A DNA stretch of 5,237 nucleotides from Prevotellaceae bacterium (GCA_031257655.1 JAIROF010000003.1:1-5237); one strand, 5' to 3'. Shown: positions 1-5,160, counted from the first letter of the stretch. The notes: generated from the sequence alone by a model not told the origin. A program made the numbers and translations.

Positions 1-1
1 C

Positions 2-43
2 CTCTCCATGAGCGAGCTGATGGCGCTAATCGCGGAGCGGTAA
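2..43 (+). CDS. C-terminal end of an unidentified protein (partial)
   Basis: An open frame enters from the left edge and ends at a TAA at 41-43, giving the last 13 residues LSMSELMALIAER. The helix-like, charged end and the GC-rich codons resemble those of asnB, and the next 14 nt lead straight into a repeat array, as after other gene ends in this window. Thirteen residues are too few to name a family. A chance open frame over 42 nt is quite possible, so this rests on context more than on the protein itself. Confidence 0.4.
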   Translation, partial: LSMSELMALIAER

Positions 44-57
44 GCAGCAGCTTTCAA

Positions 58-169
58 ACTAAAAACTAAAAACTAAAAACTAAAAACTAAAAACTAAAAA
101 CTAAAAACTAAAAACTAAAGACTAAAGACTAATCACTAATCACTAAAAACTAAAAACTAATCACTAAAA
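58..169 (+). repeat. Heptamer tandem array, 16 units of ACTAANN
   Basis: Sixteen consecutive 7-nt units fill exactly 112 nt. In order they are eight ACTAAAA, two ACTAAAG, two ACTAATC, two ACTAAAA, one ACTAATC and one ACTAAAA. The first five bases never vary; only the last two do (AA, AG or TC). Every unit carries TAA on the plus strand and TAG on the minus strand. Because 7 is not a multiple of 3, all three frames on both strands are closed within 21 nt. The array begins 14 nt after the probable stop of the left-hand gene. There are no spacers, so it is not a CRISPR. Confidence 0.97.
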
Positions 170-192
170 GCTACCGTCATTGGTGACGCAGT

Positions 193-206
193 GCGGAGTT
201 CGGCGC
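193..206 (+). repeat. GC-rich 14-mer, copy 1
   Basis: GCGGAGTTCGGCGC. It matches 426-439 (GCGGAGCTCGGCGC) at 13 of 14 positions; a partial third copy, GCGGAGT, lies at 541-547. The two good copies flank the promoter-like box and the leader ORF. It is probably a fragment of a dispersed intergenic element. Confidence 0.55.
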
Positions 207-284
207 CCCCAATCTTTTCATTGCACCTCAAAAAAAGAATTAGCCTGTTTTTTCGTATTTTCTATCAGGTTATTAATTTTTTTG

Positions 285-292
285 TACCTTTG
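285..292 (+). promoter_or_regulatory. Candidate Bacteroidota -7 promoter box
   Basis: TACCTTTG, followed by C, matches the Bacteroidota primary sigma factor -7 consensus TAnnTTTG exactly and lies in an AT-rich tract. I see no clear TTTG -33 box about 19-21 nt upstream, which lowers confidence. Initiation would fall near 299. That would give asnB an untranslated leader of roughly 275 nt, or serve the small ORF starting at 321. I found no other good match to the consensus upstream of asnB. Confidence 0.5.
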
Positions 293-320
293 CAAAATGC
301 TAAAAGTTAGGTAACATAAT

Positions 321-464
321 ATGCTCAACTGTATTGGTATGCTGCGCTCGGCATGGTTTTGTGCGGAAATAGCGCGCAGAGGGCGCGGGTTTTTGTGCTT
401 TACGCCGCTGAAGAACCGGAGCGTAGCGGAGCTCGGCGCAGCCAAATGGCTAAAATCTGTGTAA
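321..464 (+). CDS. Possible 47-aa leader ORF upstream of asnB
   Basis: An ATG at 321 opens a 47-codon frame ending at TAA (462-464). The product starts MLNCIGMLRSAWFCAEIARR and ends AAKWLKSV. It is basic, with three Cys and two Trp. The case for it is position: the ATG lies about 22 nt after the start site predicted from TACCTTTG and follows an A/T-rich stretch. Against it, the frame runs through the second GC-rich 14-mer and into the ATCTGTG repeat that supplies its stop, so it may simply be open repeat DNA. It has only two Asn codons, not clustered, so it does not look like an asparagine attenuator peptide. I recognise no family. Confidence 0.2.
   Translation: MLNCIGMLRSAWFCAEIARRGRGFLCFTPLKNRSVAELGAAKWLKSV
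426..439 (+). repeat. GC-rich 14-mer, copy 2
   Basis: GCGGAGCTCGGCGC differs from copy 1 at 193-206 by one base. It sits inside the leader of asnB, just upstream of the ATCTGTG repeats. Confidence 0.55.
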
Positions 465-500
465 ATCATGAGCATCTGTGCAAATCATAAAAATCGGCGT
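455..500 (+). repeat. Degenerate 19-nt-period repeat (ATCTGTGYAAATCAT)
   Basis: ATCTGTGTAAATCAT at 455-469 and ATCTGTGCAAATCAT at 474-488 are direct repeats with one mismatch in 15 and a 19-nt period. A decayed third copy begins exactly one period later (ATCGGCGT, 493-500). They lie in the asnB leader, 77-122 nt before the start codon. I recall similar ATCTGTG/AAATC strings in Bacteroidota intergenic DNA, but cannot verify this here. An operator with two half-sites is possible but less likely. Confidence 0.7.
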
Positions 501-576
501 CTGCTGCGCGCTAAAAAAGCAAATCGCAGCTTTCGGACGTGCGGAGTATAAAAAGCTACTACTCAACTTATAAAAA

Positions 577-2241
577 ATGTGTGGAATTGTAGGAATGTTT
601 GAAATTGGCTCGGATCCGGAGGCGTACCGAGCCCAAGTGTTGAAGATGGCGCAGAAAATTCGCCATCGTGGCCCCGACTGGTCGGGCATCTACTGTGGCG
701 GAAGCGCCATCCTGGCGCACGAGCGCTTAGCCATTGTTGACCCGGAATCGGGGGGGCAGCCGCTTAAAAGCAAGGACGGAAAGCTAATCCTTTCGGTCAA
801 CGGTGAAATTTATAACCACCGCGAGCTCCGCGAAAAGCTCGCCGGAAAATACGAATTTCTCACCGGATCGGACTGCGAAGTGATACTTGCGCTCTACCGC
901 GAAAAAGGCTGCGACTTTATTGAAGACCTGAACGGTATTTTTGCCTTTGCCCTGTACGACGTGGAGAAAAACGTCTTCCTCATTGCGCGCGACCACATTG
1001 GCATTGTGCCCCTCTACCAGGGCTGGGACGACGAAGGACGCTACTTTGTTGCCTCCGAGCTCAAAGCCCTTGAGGGGGTCTGCTCTACCATTCGACCGTT
1101 TTTGCCCGGAGAAGCCTACTACAGCCCCGACGGGAAGCCGAAAAAGTGGTACCGCCGCGACTGGGAATCCTACGAAGCCGTGAAGGATAACACCTCCGAC
1201 GCTGCCGCGCTGCGCGCTGCGCTGGAGAGCGCCGTGCAGCGCCAGCTCATGTCCGACGTGCCCTACGGCGTGCTGCTCTCCGGCGGCTTGGATTCCTCGA
1301 TTGTTTCGGCCATTGCAAAAAAATTTGCCGCCCGCCGCATCGAAGCCGACGGCGAAAATCCCGCCTGGTGGCCTCAGCTCCACTCCTTTGCCGTAGGCCT
1401 GGAGGGCGCCCCCGACCTGACGGCGGCGCGGCGCGTGGCAGACCACATCAAAACCGTGCACCACGAAATTCACTACACCGTGCAGGAAGGATTGGACGCC
1501 ATACGTGACGTGATTTACTACCTCGAAACCTACGACGTTACCACCGTCCGCGCCTCTACCCCAATGTACCTCCTCGCCAGGGTAATCAAGTCTATGGGGA
1601 TTAAGATGGTGCTCTCGGGCGAAGGAGCCGACGAAATTTTTGGCGGATACCTCTACTTCCACAAGGCCCCAAGCCCCCAGGCGCTGCACGAAGAAACGGT
1701 GCGAAAGCTGGGAAAGCTCTACCTGTACGACTGCCTGCGCGCAAACAAATCCCTCGCCGCATGGGGCGTGGAGGGAAGAGTGCCCTTCCTCGACAAGGAA
1801 TTTCTGGACGTGGCCATGCGCCTTAACCCCGCCGACAAAATGGCAAAAAACGGGAAAATGGAGAAGTGGATTTTGCGAAAAGCCTGCGAAGACCTCCTCC
1901 CCGAAAGCGTGGCCTGGCGGCAAAAAGAGCAATTCTCCGACGGCGTGGGCTACGGCTGGATTGACAGCCTGAAAAAAATTACCGCCGAGGCTATCTCCGA
2001 CGAGCAGATGCGCCGCAGCGCAGAGCGCTTTTCGGTAAACCCTCCGCAGAACAAGGAGGAGTACTACTACCGCTCCATTTTTGAGGAGCACTTCCCCTCG
2101 CAGCAGGCGGCGCAAACGGTGCCCTCCGTGCCCTCCGTAGCCTGCAGCACCCCGGAGGCGCTGGCCTGGGACGCCGCTTTCCAAAACCTCAACGACCCAT
2201 CGGGTCGCGCCGTGGGCGGCGTACACATACACGGCCTTTGA
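577..2241 (+). CDS. asnB: Asparagine synthase B, glutamine-hydrolysing
   Basis: This cytosolic enzyme makes asparagine from aspartate, glutamine and ATP (EC 6.3.5.4). Residues 1-~200 are a class II glutamine amidotransferase domain. Cys2 becomes the N-terminal nucleophile after Met removal, which fixes the start at 577. Arg50, the NGEIYN block (75-80) and Asp99 match the glutamine-binding residues of E. coli AsnB. The synthetase domain carries the pyrophosphate loop SGGLDSS (235-241), LSGEGADEIFGGY (346-358), GVEGRVPFLD (397-406) and Lys450, equivalent to catalytic Lys449 of E. coli. At 554 residues it is full length, and the tail (SVACSTPEALAWDAAF, PSGRAVGGVH) is the usual one. No key residue is missing. 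The start is preceded by A-rich sequence, not a Shine-Dalgarno. The SUI1 gene follows on the same strand 48 nt later with no visible terminator, so the two may be cotranscribed; I see no functional link between them. Confidence 0.97.
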   Translation: MCGIVGMFEIGSDPEAYRAQVLKMAQKIRHRGPDWSGIYCGGSAILAHERLAIVDPESGGQPLKSKDGKLILSVNGEIYNHRELREKLAGKYEFLTGSDCEVILALYREKGCDFIEDLNGIFAFALYDVEKNVFLIARDHIGIVPLYQGWDDEGRYFVASELKALEGVCSTIRPFLPGEAYYSPDGKPKKWYRRDWESYEAVKDNTSDAAALRAALESAVQRQLMSDVPYGVLLSGGLDSSIVSAIAKKFAARRIEADGENPAWWPQLHSFAVGLEGAPDLTAARRVADHIKTVHHEIHYTVQEGLDAIRDVIYYLETYDVTTVRASTPMYLLARVIKSMGIKMVLSGEGADEIFGGYLYFHKAPSPQALHEETVRKLGKLYLYDCLRANKSLAAWGVEGRVPFLDKEFLDVAMRLNPADKMAKNGKMEKWILRKACEDLLPESVAWRQKEQFSDGVGYGWIDSLKKITAEAISDEQMRRSAERFSVNPPQNKEEYYYRSIFEEHFPSQQAAQTVPSVPSVACSTPEALAWDAAFQNLNDPSGRAVGGVHIHGL

Positions 2242-2289
2242 GGAGAGGGTTTTTTGAGGTTTCCGATAGCAATTTTCAACGCACAGCCC

Positions 2290-2637
2290 ATGTCTTCATG
2301 CAATAGGAAAGACCGCCTTGGCGTAGTGTACTCCACCAACCCCAGCTTTTGCTACGCATCGCCGCAAGACGCCGCTGCGGCCACGCTCCCGCCGCCGCAG
2401 CAAAACCTGCGCGTGCAGCTCGACCGCAGGCAGCGCGGCGGAAAGCAGGTTACGCTCGTGACGGGGTTCGTGGGCAGGCAAGGCGACTTGGAGCAGCTGG
2501 GCAAAATCCTCAAGATGGGGTGCGGCGTGGGTGGCGCTGTCAAAAACGGCGAAATCATCATCCAGGGCGACCACCGCGACAGGGTGCTCAGCCTGCTGGA
2601 AAAGGCAGGATACAAGGCAAAAAAAGCAGGAGGATAG
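2290..2637 (+). CDS. yciH: SUI1/eIF1-family translation initiation factor (YciH-like)
   Basis: A 115-residue protein of the bacterial SUI1 family, homologous to eukaryotic eIF1 and E. coli YciH. The family is thought to act at the small ribosomal subunit in initiation fidelity, but its bacterial role is not settled. The N-terminal segment KDRLGVVYSTNP (7-18) is typical of Bacteroidota members. The SUI1 fold covers about residues 38-110, with the basic RVQLDRRQRGGKQVTLVTGF stretch (41-60), KILKMGCGVGGAVKNGEIIIQG (72-93) and the closing helix RVLSLLEKAGYKAKK. I chose ATG 2290 because the conserved N-terminus begins there; a TTG at 2254 would add 12 residues with no family support. The product is basic, as expected for an RNA-binding protein. 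It lies 48 nt after asnB and converges on uppP across 29 nt. The symbol is by homology only. Confidence 0.9.
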   Translation: MSSCNRKDRLGVVYSTNPSFCYASPQDAAAATLPPPQQNLRVQLDRRQRGGKQVTLVTGFVGRQGDLEQLGKILKMGCGVGGAVKNGEIIIQGDHRDRVLSLLEKAGYKAKKAGG

Positions 2638-2643
2638 GGTAGG

Positions 2644-2670
2644 GTAGCGCGGCTGCGCAAGCGCGGCTAC
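2644..2670. terminator. GC-rich hairpin between convergent genes
   Basis: GTAGC (2644-2648) pairs with GCTAC (2666-2670). The stem extends by GCG/CGC if one G on the right arm is bulged, and the loop contains GCTGCGCAAGC, which can pair further. It fills the 29-nt gap between the convergent SUI1 and uppP genes, and the right arm includes the uppP stop codon (2667-2669). It could stop transcription from both sides. Neither strand shows a proper U tract, so it is not a classical intrinsic terminator. Its GTAGCGCG core recurs at 3545-3552. Confidence 0.4.
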
Positions 2671-3461
2671 AAAATGGTGAGGTCTTTTCCGCAGGCCAGC
2701 AGCAGCAAAATAGCGCCCCCCACAACAATGCGATACCACCCGAAAGCCTTAAAGCCGTGGCGCGTAAGAAAGCTTATGAAAAACCGGATTGCCAGCATCC
2801 CTACCGCCAACGCCACAGCGTTGCCAACGCCCAGCAGCACGAGATTCTCCCTCATGTTCTCTTCGGCAAAAAGTATCTTGTAGTCCTTGATCAGCTTGTA
2901 GGCCGATGCGGCAAACATGGTGGGTACGGCAAGGAAAAAGGAAAATTCGGCCGCCGTTTTCCGGTTCAGCCCCGTGGCCATGCCGCCTACAATGCTCGCC
3001 GCAGAGCGCGACACGCCGGGTATCATGGCGATGCACTGCGCCAGCCCAATCTTGAGCGCACGGCGGCTCCCAATGCGCTGCTCTCCTTGCTCGCGGCTAA
3101 ACCACCGGTCAACAAAAAGCATCGCAATGCCCCCCGCCACCAGCATGACGGCTACCACCGGCACGCTCTCCAGCAGCACGTCTATGTAGTCGCCGAGAAG
3201 AAAGCCGATGAGGGCGGCGGGAAGAAACGCCACAAAAAGCGTGACGTAAAAGTTGAGCGACTGAAAAAATCGCTTCCAATACAAAATGAGCACCGAAATA
3301 ATGGCGCCCAGCTGAATGTTGACCGTAAACGCTTTGACCAGCGGGCTGCTCTCAACGCCCAGCAGATGCTGCGCAAGAATCATGTGCCCGGTGGACGAAA
3401 CGGGCAAAAACTCCGTCAGCCCTTCTACGATGGCTACGATAATGGCTTGTAATATGCTCAT
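2667..3461 (-). CDS. uppP: Undecaprenyl-diphosphatase (UppP/BacA)
   Basis: An integral inner-membrane phosphatase that converts undecaprenyl diphosphate to the monophosphate (EC 3.6.1.27). This recycles the lipid carrier for peptidoglycan and surface polysaccharides, and overexpression is known to confer bacitracin resistance. Of 264 residues, the first signature EGLTEFLPVSSTGH (13-26) carries Glu13, Glu17, Ser22, Ser23 and His26. The second, PGVSRSAAS (148-156), carries the essential Arg152. Both match the E. coli active site. About seven or eight hydrophobic segments are spread along the chain and the length is normal. The start MSILQAIIVAIVEGLTEFLP is the standard family N-terminus. It is the third gene of the ftsX - DUF3098 - uppP cluster, 110 nt downstream of the DUF3098 gene, with a palindromic repeat in the gap. 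I see no good promoter box just upstream, so it probably depends on readthrough. Confidence 0.98.
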   Translation of the reverse strand: MSILQAIIVAIVEGLTEFLPVSSTGHMILAQHLLGVESSPLVKAFTVNIQLGAIISVLILYWKRFFQSLNFYVTLFVAFLPAALIGFLLGDYIDVLLESVPVVAVMLVAGGIAMLFVDRWFSREQGEQRIGSRRALKIGLAQCIAMIPGVSRSAASIVGGMATGLNRKTAAEFSFFLAVPTMFAASAYKLIKDYKILFAEENMRENLVLLGVGNAVALAVGMLAIRFFISFLTRHGFKAFGWYRIVVGGAILLLLACGKDLTIL

Positions 3462-3543
3462 GTGCCGTGGGGATTTTTAGTTTTTCTCAGCTTGACTACT
3501 TCTAAAGGGGCTACTACGATGAAAGGTGATGCTGCGATAGCCC

Positions 3544-3570
3544 TGTAGCGCGACATTCTGTAGCGCTACA
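3544..3570. repeat. Paired palindromic repeat (TGTAGCGCKACA)
   Basis: Two 12-mers with a 15-nt period: TGTAGCGCGACA (3544-3555) and TGTAGCGCTACA (3559-3570). The second is a perfect 12-bp palindrome. In the minus-strand transcript, TGTAGCGC of the first-transcribed copy can pair with GCGCTACA of the next, forming an 8-bp stem with an 11-nt loop. The element starts 1 nt after the stop codon of the DUF3098 gene and lies in the DUF3098-uppP gap. It may be a dispersed REP-like unit, an mRNA-stabilising hairpin or an attenuator; no U tract follows. Confidence 0.75.
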
Positions 3571-3571
3571 T

Positions 3572-3889
3572 TTAGCTTTGCCTTTTTACCGGACGCTTCA
3601 TGATGGCGTAAATCTCGAAGGCAAAGCCAAAAACGACTATGATAGGCGCAAGCGTGATCCGGCGGAAGCTGTAAAGCGCCTCGGCGTTGAACTCGTTTGG
3701 ATCGGGCGATTTGCCGCCGCTCATAAGCGCAAAGCCTACAGCTATGATGGCAAAGCCGATGAGCATCAGCTTGTAGTTTTGCAGCCCAAGGGCAATGTTC
3801 GTGCCCGATTTGTCGGCTTTGGCAGCTGACGCAGCTTTGGCGGCCGCCGCAGCTTTGGCCGCCGCTGTTTTGGAGTGTTGTTTTGACAT
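3572..3889 (-). CDS. DUF3098 family small membrane protein
   Basis: A 105-residue protein of a family without assigned function, known from Bacteroidota, usually found beside ftsX and uppP. The first ~27 residues are a low-complexity Ala/Lys stretch (KTAAAKAAAAAKAASAAKADK), probably disordered or helical and basic. Two transmembrane segments follow, about residues 38-57 (YKLMLIGFAIIAVGFALM) and 79-97 (TLAPIIVVFGFAFEIYAIM). Between them lies an acidic loop, and the conserved stretch ALYSFRRITLAPIIVVFGF (71-89) is what identifies the family. The tail is basic (KRPVKRQS), so both ends are predicted cytoplasmic. Position suggests a role in division or envelope assembly; that is inference from gene order only. 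The start is preceded by A/T-rich sequence, as usual in the phylum. The Ala/Lys stretch is repetitive at the DNA level too and may vary in length between strains. Confidence 0.88.
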   Translation of the reverse strand: MSKQHSKTAAAKAAAAAKAASAAKADKSGTNIALGLQNYKLMLIGFAIIAVGFALMSGGKSPDPNEFNAEALYSFRRITLAPIIVVFGFAFEIYAIMKRPVKRQS

Positions 3890-3930
3890 GTTATAATTAT
3901 ATGGTGTTTTTTTATGTAACCTAAAGCCTG

Positions 3931-3938
3931 CAAAGATT
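3931..3938 (-). promoter_or_regulatory. Weak candidate -7 box for DUF3098-uppP
   Basis: On the minus strand this reads AATCTTTG followed by CA, one base off the Bacteroidota consensus TAnnTTTG. Initiation would fall near 3924, about 35 nt before the DUF3098 start. No -33 TTTG is evident. If active it would let DUF3098 and uppP be transcribed without ftsX, which the long 156-nt gap makes plausible. Confidence 0.25.
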
Positions 3939-3941
3939 TTT

Positions 3942-3961
3942 ACAGCCCTGTGGTCGGCTGT
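3942..3961. other. Stem-loop in the ftsX-DUF3098 gap
   Basis: ACAGCC (3942-3947) and GGCTGT (3956-3961) form a 6-bp stem with an 8-nt loop. It follows ftsX in the transcript, but no U run comes after it on the minus strand, so it is a weak terminator candidate. An AT-rich tract of ATCT-like units (3967-3985) lies next to it. Confidence 0.4.
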
Positions 3962-4004
3962 GTTTTATCTATATCTATCTATTTAACCCCCGCCCCTACG
4001 CGCC

Positions 4005-4044
4005 AATTCGTAATTCGTAATTCCTAATTCGTAATTCCTAATTG
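4005..4044 (+). repeat. Heptamer tandem array of AATTCGT/AATTCCT
   Basis: Five full 7-nt units and a partial sixth: AATTCGT, AATTCGT, AATTCCT, AATTCGT, AATTCCT, AATTG. Only the sixth base varies (G or C). Phased differently the unit is TAATTCG/TAATTCC, so TAA falls in all three plus-strand frames. On the minus strand, TAG arises only next to the CCT units. The array ends 1 nt short of the ftsX stop codon (4046-4048), inside the ftsX - DUF3098 gap. Confidence 0.95.
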
Positions 4045-4045
4045 A

Positions 4046-4930
4046 TTAGTAGTACAAATCGTCCGTTTTCATATCCAAAAACTTATTCACGGCAAAGTAG
4101 GTTGAAATAACGCCCACCACTACGCCCATGGCGAGCAGGCAAAGGAACAAAATCCCCACGACTTCTACCGTAAACAGCTGCACCATTTCGCGCCCCACTT
4201 CGTTGCGCACAAGGTAGAACAAACCGAGCAGCAGGATCATGGCAACTATTGCCGAAATAACGCCGTGCAGGGCGCTCTTGAGCATAAACGGGCGGGTAAT
4301 AAACGCTCTGGTGGCGCCTACCAGCCTCATGGTGTTTATTAGAAAGCGGCGCGAGTAGATGGAAAGCCGTATGGTGTTGTTGATTTGCGCAAACGAAACA
4401 AAAAAGAGCAGCCCGCTAAAGAGCAGCAGCATGGCGCTTATCTTGTTGATGTTGTCGTTCACCTCTCCGATGAGCGATTTTTGGTAGGACAGCTCCTTTA
4501 CCTGCTTGAGCTCCTTAAACTTTTTTTCGATAACCCGTATGCTGTCGTTGTTGGCGTAGCGGTAGCGCAGCTTGGCCTCAATGGACACGGGCAGCGGGTT
4601 GTAGCCTAAGAAGGCAACGAAATCCTCCCCCAGCATTTCGCGCAGCTCGCGCTCGGCGTCTTCCTTGGAGATGAACTTGGTTTCGCGCACGTAGGGCGAC
4701 ACGTCGAGCTGCTTGCGCACCCAGGCAATGTCGGCCTCTGTGGCGTTGTCCTGAAGCACCACCGAAAAGCCGATGTTCTCCCGAACGTAGCGCGACAGCC
4801 GGTTGGCGTTGAGCAGCAGCACCCCTATCACCCCTAACAGCAGCAGCACCAGCGACATGCTTACTACGGTGGATACATACGAATTGCGCAAACGGCGCTG
4901 GGTATAGGGGTTGTTGGACGCTTTTGCCAT
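4046..4930 (-). CDS. ftsX: Cell division protein FtsX (ABC permease-like)
   Basis: Inner-membrane partner of the ATPase FtsE. In studied bacteria the FtsEX complex sits at the division site and activates peptidoglycan hydrolases through FtsX's extracytoplasmic loop. The 294-residue protein has the FtsX plan: a basic cytoplasmic N-terminus (QRRLRNSYVS), TM1 about 21-41, a large periplasmic domain about 42-163 (with ENIGFSVVLQDNATEADIAW and EAKLRYRYANNDSI), then TM2 about 165-185, TM3 about 218-242 and TM4 about 256-281. The cytoplasmic loop INTMRLVGATRAFITRPF (198-215) is the family's most conserved stretch and is taken to contact FtsE. Length is normal and no segment is missing. The start at 4930 gives the family N-terminus. 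ftsE is not in the window; in Bacteroidota it usually lies elsewhere. It is the first gene of the minus-strand cluster, 156 nt before the DUF3098 gene. Confidence 0.95.
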   Translation of the reverse strand: MAKASNNPYTQRRLRNSYVSTVVSMSLVLLLLGVIGVLLLNANRLSRYVRENIGFSVVLQDNATEADIAWVRKQLDVSPYVRETKFISKEDAERELREMLGEDFVAFLGYNPLPVSIEAKLRYRYANNDSIRVIEKKFKELKQVKELSYQKSLIGEVNDNINKISAMLLLFSGLLFFVSFAQINNTIRLSIYSRRFLINTMRLVGATRAFITRPFMLKSALHGVISAIVAMILLLGLFYLVRNEVGREMVQLFTVEVVGILFLCLLAMGVVVGVISTYFAVNKFLDMKTDDLYY

Positions 4931-4989
4931 GACGGGAATGGTGGCTTTTTCTTCTTTTATTTATCTTGTTCGGAAAAAAATTTACGCCG

Positions 4990-5020
4990 TAAAAGTAGCG
5001 CTTTTTTACAAGAAAAACAA
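4990..5020 (-). promoter_or_regulatory. Candidate ftsX promoter
   Basis: On the minus strand TACTTTTA (4997-4990) matches the Bacteroidota -7 consensus TAnnTTTG except for the last base. A TTG (5020-5018) lies 20 nt upstream, at the usual -33 distance. Initiation near 4983 would leave a leader of roughly 50 nt before the ftsX ATG. Both boxes are imperfect and the region is AT-rich, so chance matches are likely. Confidence 0.33.
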
Positions 5021-5050
5021 GCACAAAAATTTCGGCTAATCCTTTTTGTT

Positions 5051-5085
5051 TAATGGTTAACGGTTAATGGTTAATGGTTAATGGC
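5051..5085 (+). repeat. Heptamer tandem array of TAATGGT/TAACGGT
   Basis: Five 7-nt units: TAATGGT, TAACGGT, TAATGGT, TAATGGT and TAATGGC. Variation is limited to the fourth base and the final base of the last unit. TAA occurs in every unit on both strands (TTAA core), so all six frames are closed. It lies about 120 nt upstream of the ftsX start and just beyond the candidate -33 element. Confidence 0.93.
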
Positions 5086-5160
5086 GCAAAGCGCTGTGAT
5101 ACGCACCTCATTAGGGGCAACCTCTAAAAACCCCAAAACCAAGGCTCGCGACTTCTGCAA

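Larger units (their letters stand above)
44..576. other. Long repeat-bearing intergenic region upstream of asnB
   Basis: This 533-nt stretch has no convincing conserved gene. It holds a 16-unit heptamer array (58-169), two near-identical 14-mers (193-206 and 426-439), a promoter-like TACCTTTG box (285-292), a possible 47-codon leader ORF (321-464) and a 19-nt-period degenerate repeat (455-500). Base composition alternates between AT-rich blocks and GC-rich blocks, as in a patchwork of dispersed intergenic elements. I see no tRNA, no riboswitch I can name and no transposase remnant. Confidence 0.7.

Noticed and set aside
58..169. A CRISPR-like array
   Set aside because: The unit is 7 nt with no spacers and no cas genes nearby. 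It is a simple tandem repeat.
321..464. The leader ORF as an asparagine attenuator peptide
   Set aside because: It has only two Asn codons, far apart, and no terminator hairpin with a U tract precedes asnB.
218..689. Two minus-strand frames of 85 and 79 codons before asnB
   Set aside because: They cover AT-rich spacer and repeat sequence, one runs into the asnB start, and neither product shows a family motif.
784..2232. A 482-codon open frame on the minus strand opposite asnB
   Set aside because: It lies wholly antisense to a clear AsnB with all catalytic residues. Its product is dominated by Val, Gly, His and Phe with no recognisable domain, as expected when a GC-biased gene is read backwards.
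2254..2637. A TTG start for the SUI1 gene 12 codons upstream of ATG 2290
   Set aside because: The conserved N-terminal KDRLGVVYSTNP segment sits at the usual distance from ATG 2290. The added residues MRFPIAIFNAQP have no family support.
2757..3452. A 231-codon plus-strand frame opposite uppP
   Set aside because: It is antisense to a full-length UppP with intact active-site motifs. The product is rich in His, Arg, Lys and Gln with no domain.
3573..3580. TAGCTTTG, a perfect -7 box on the plus strand
   Set aside because: It faces into the antisense of the DUF3098 gene, with no plus-strand gene beyond it and no -33 element. Such 8-mers with two free positions are common by chance.
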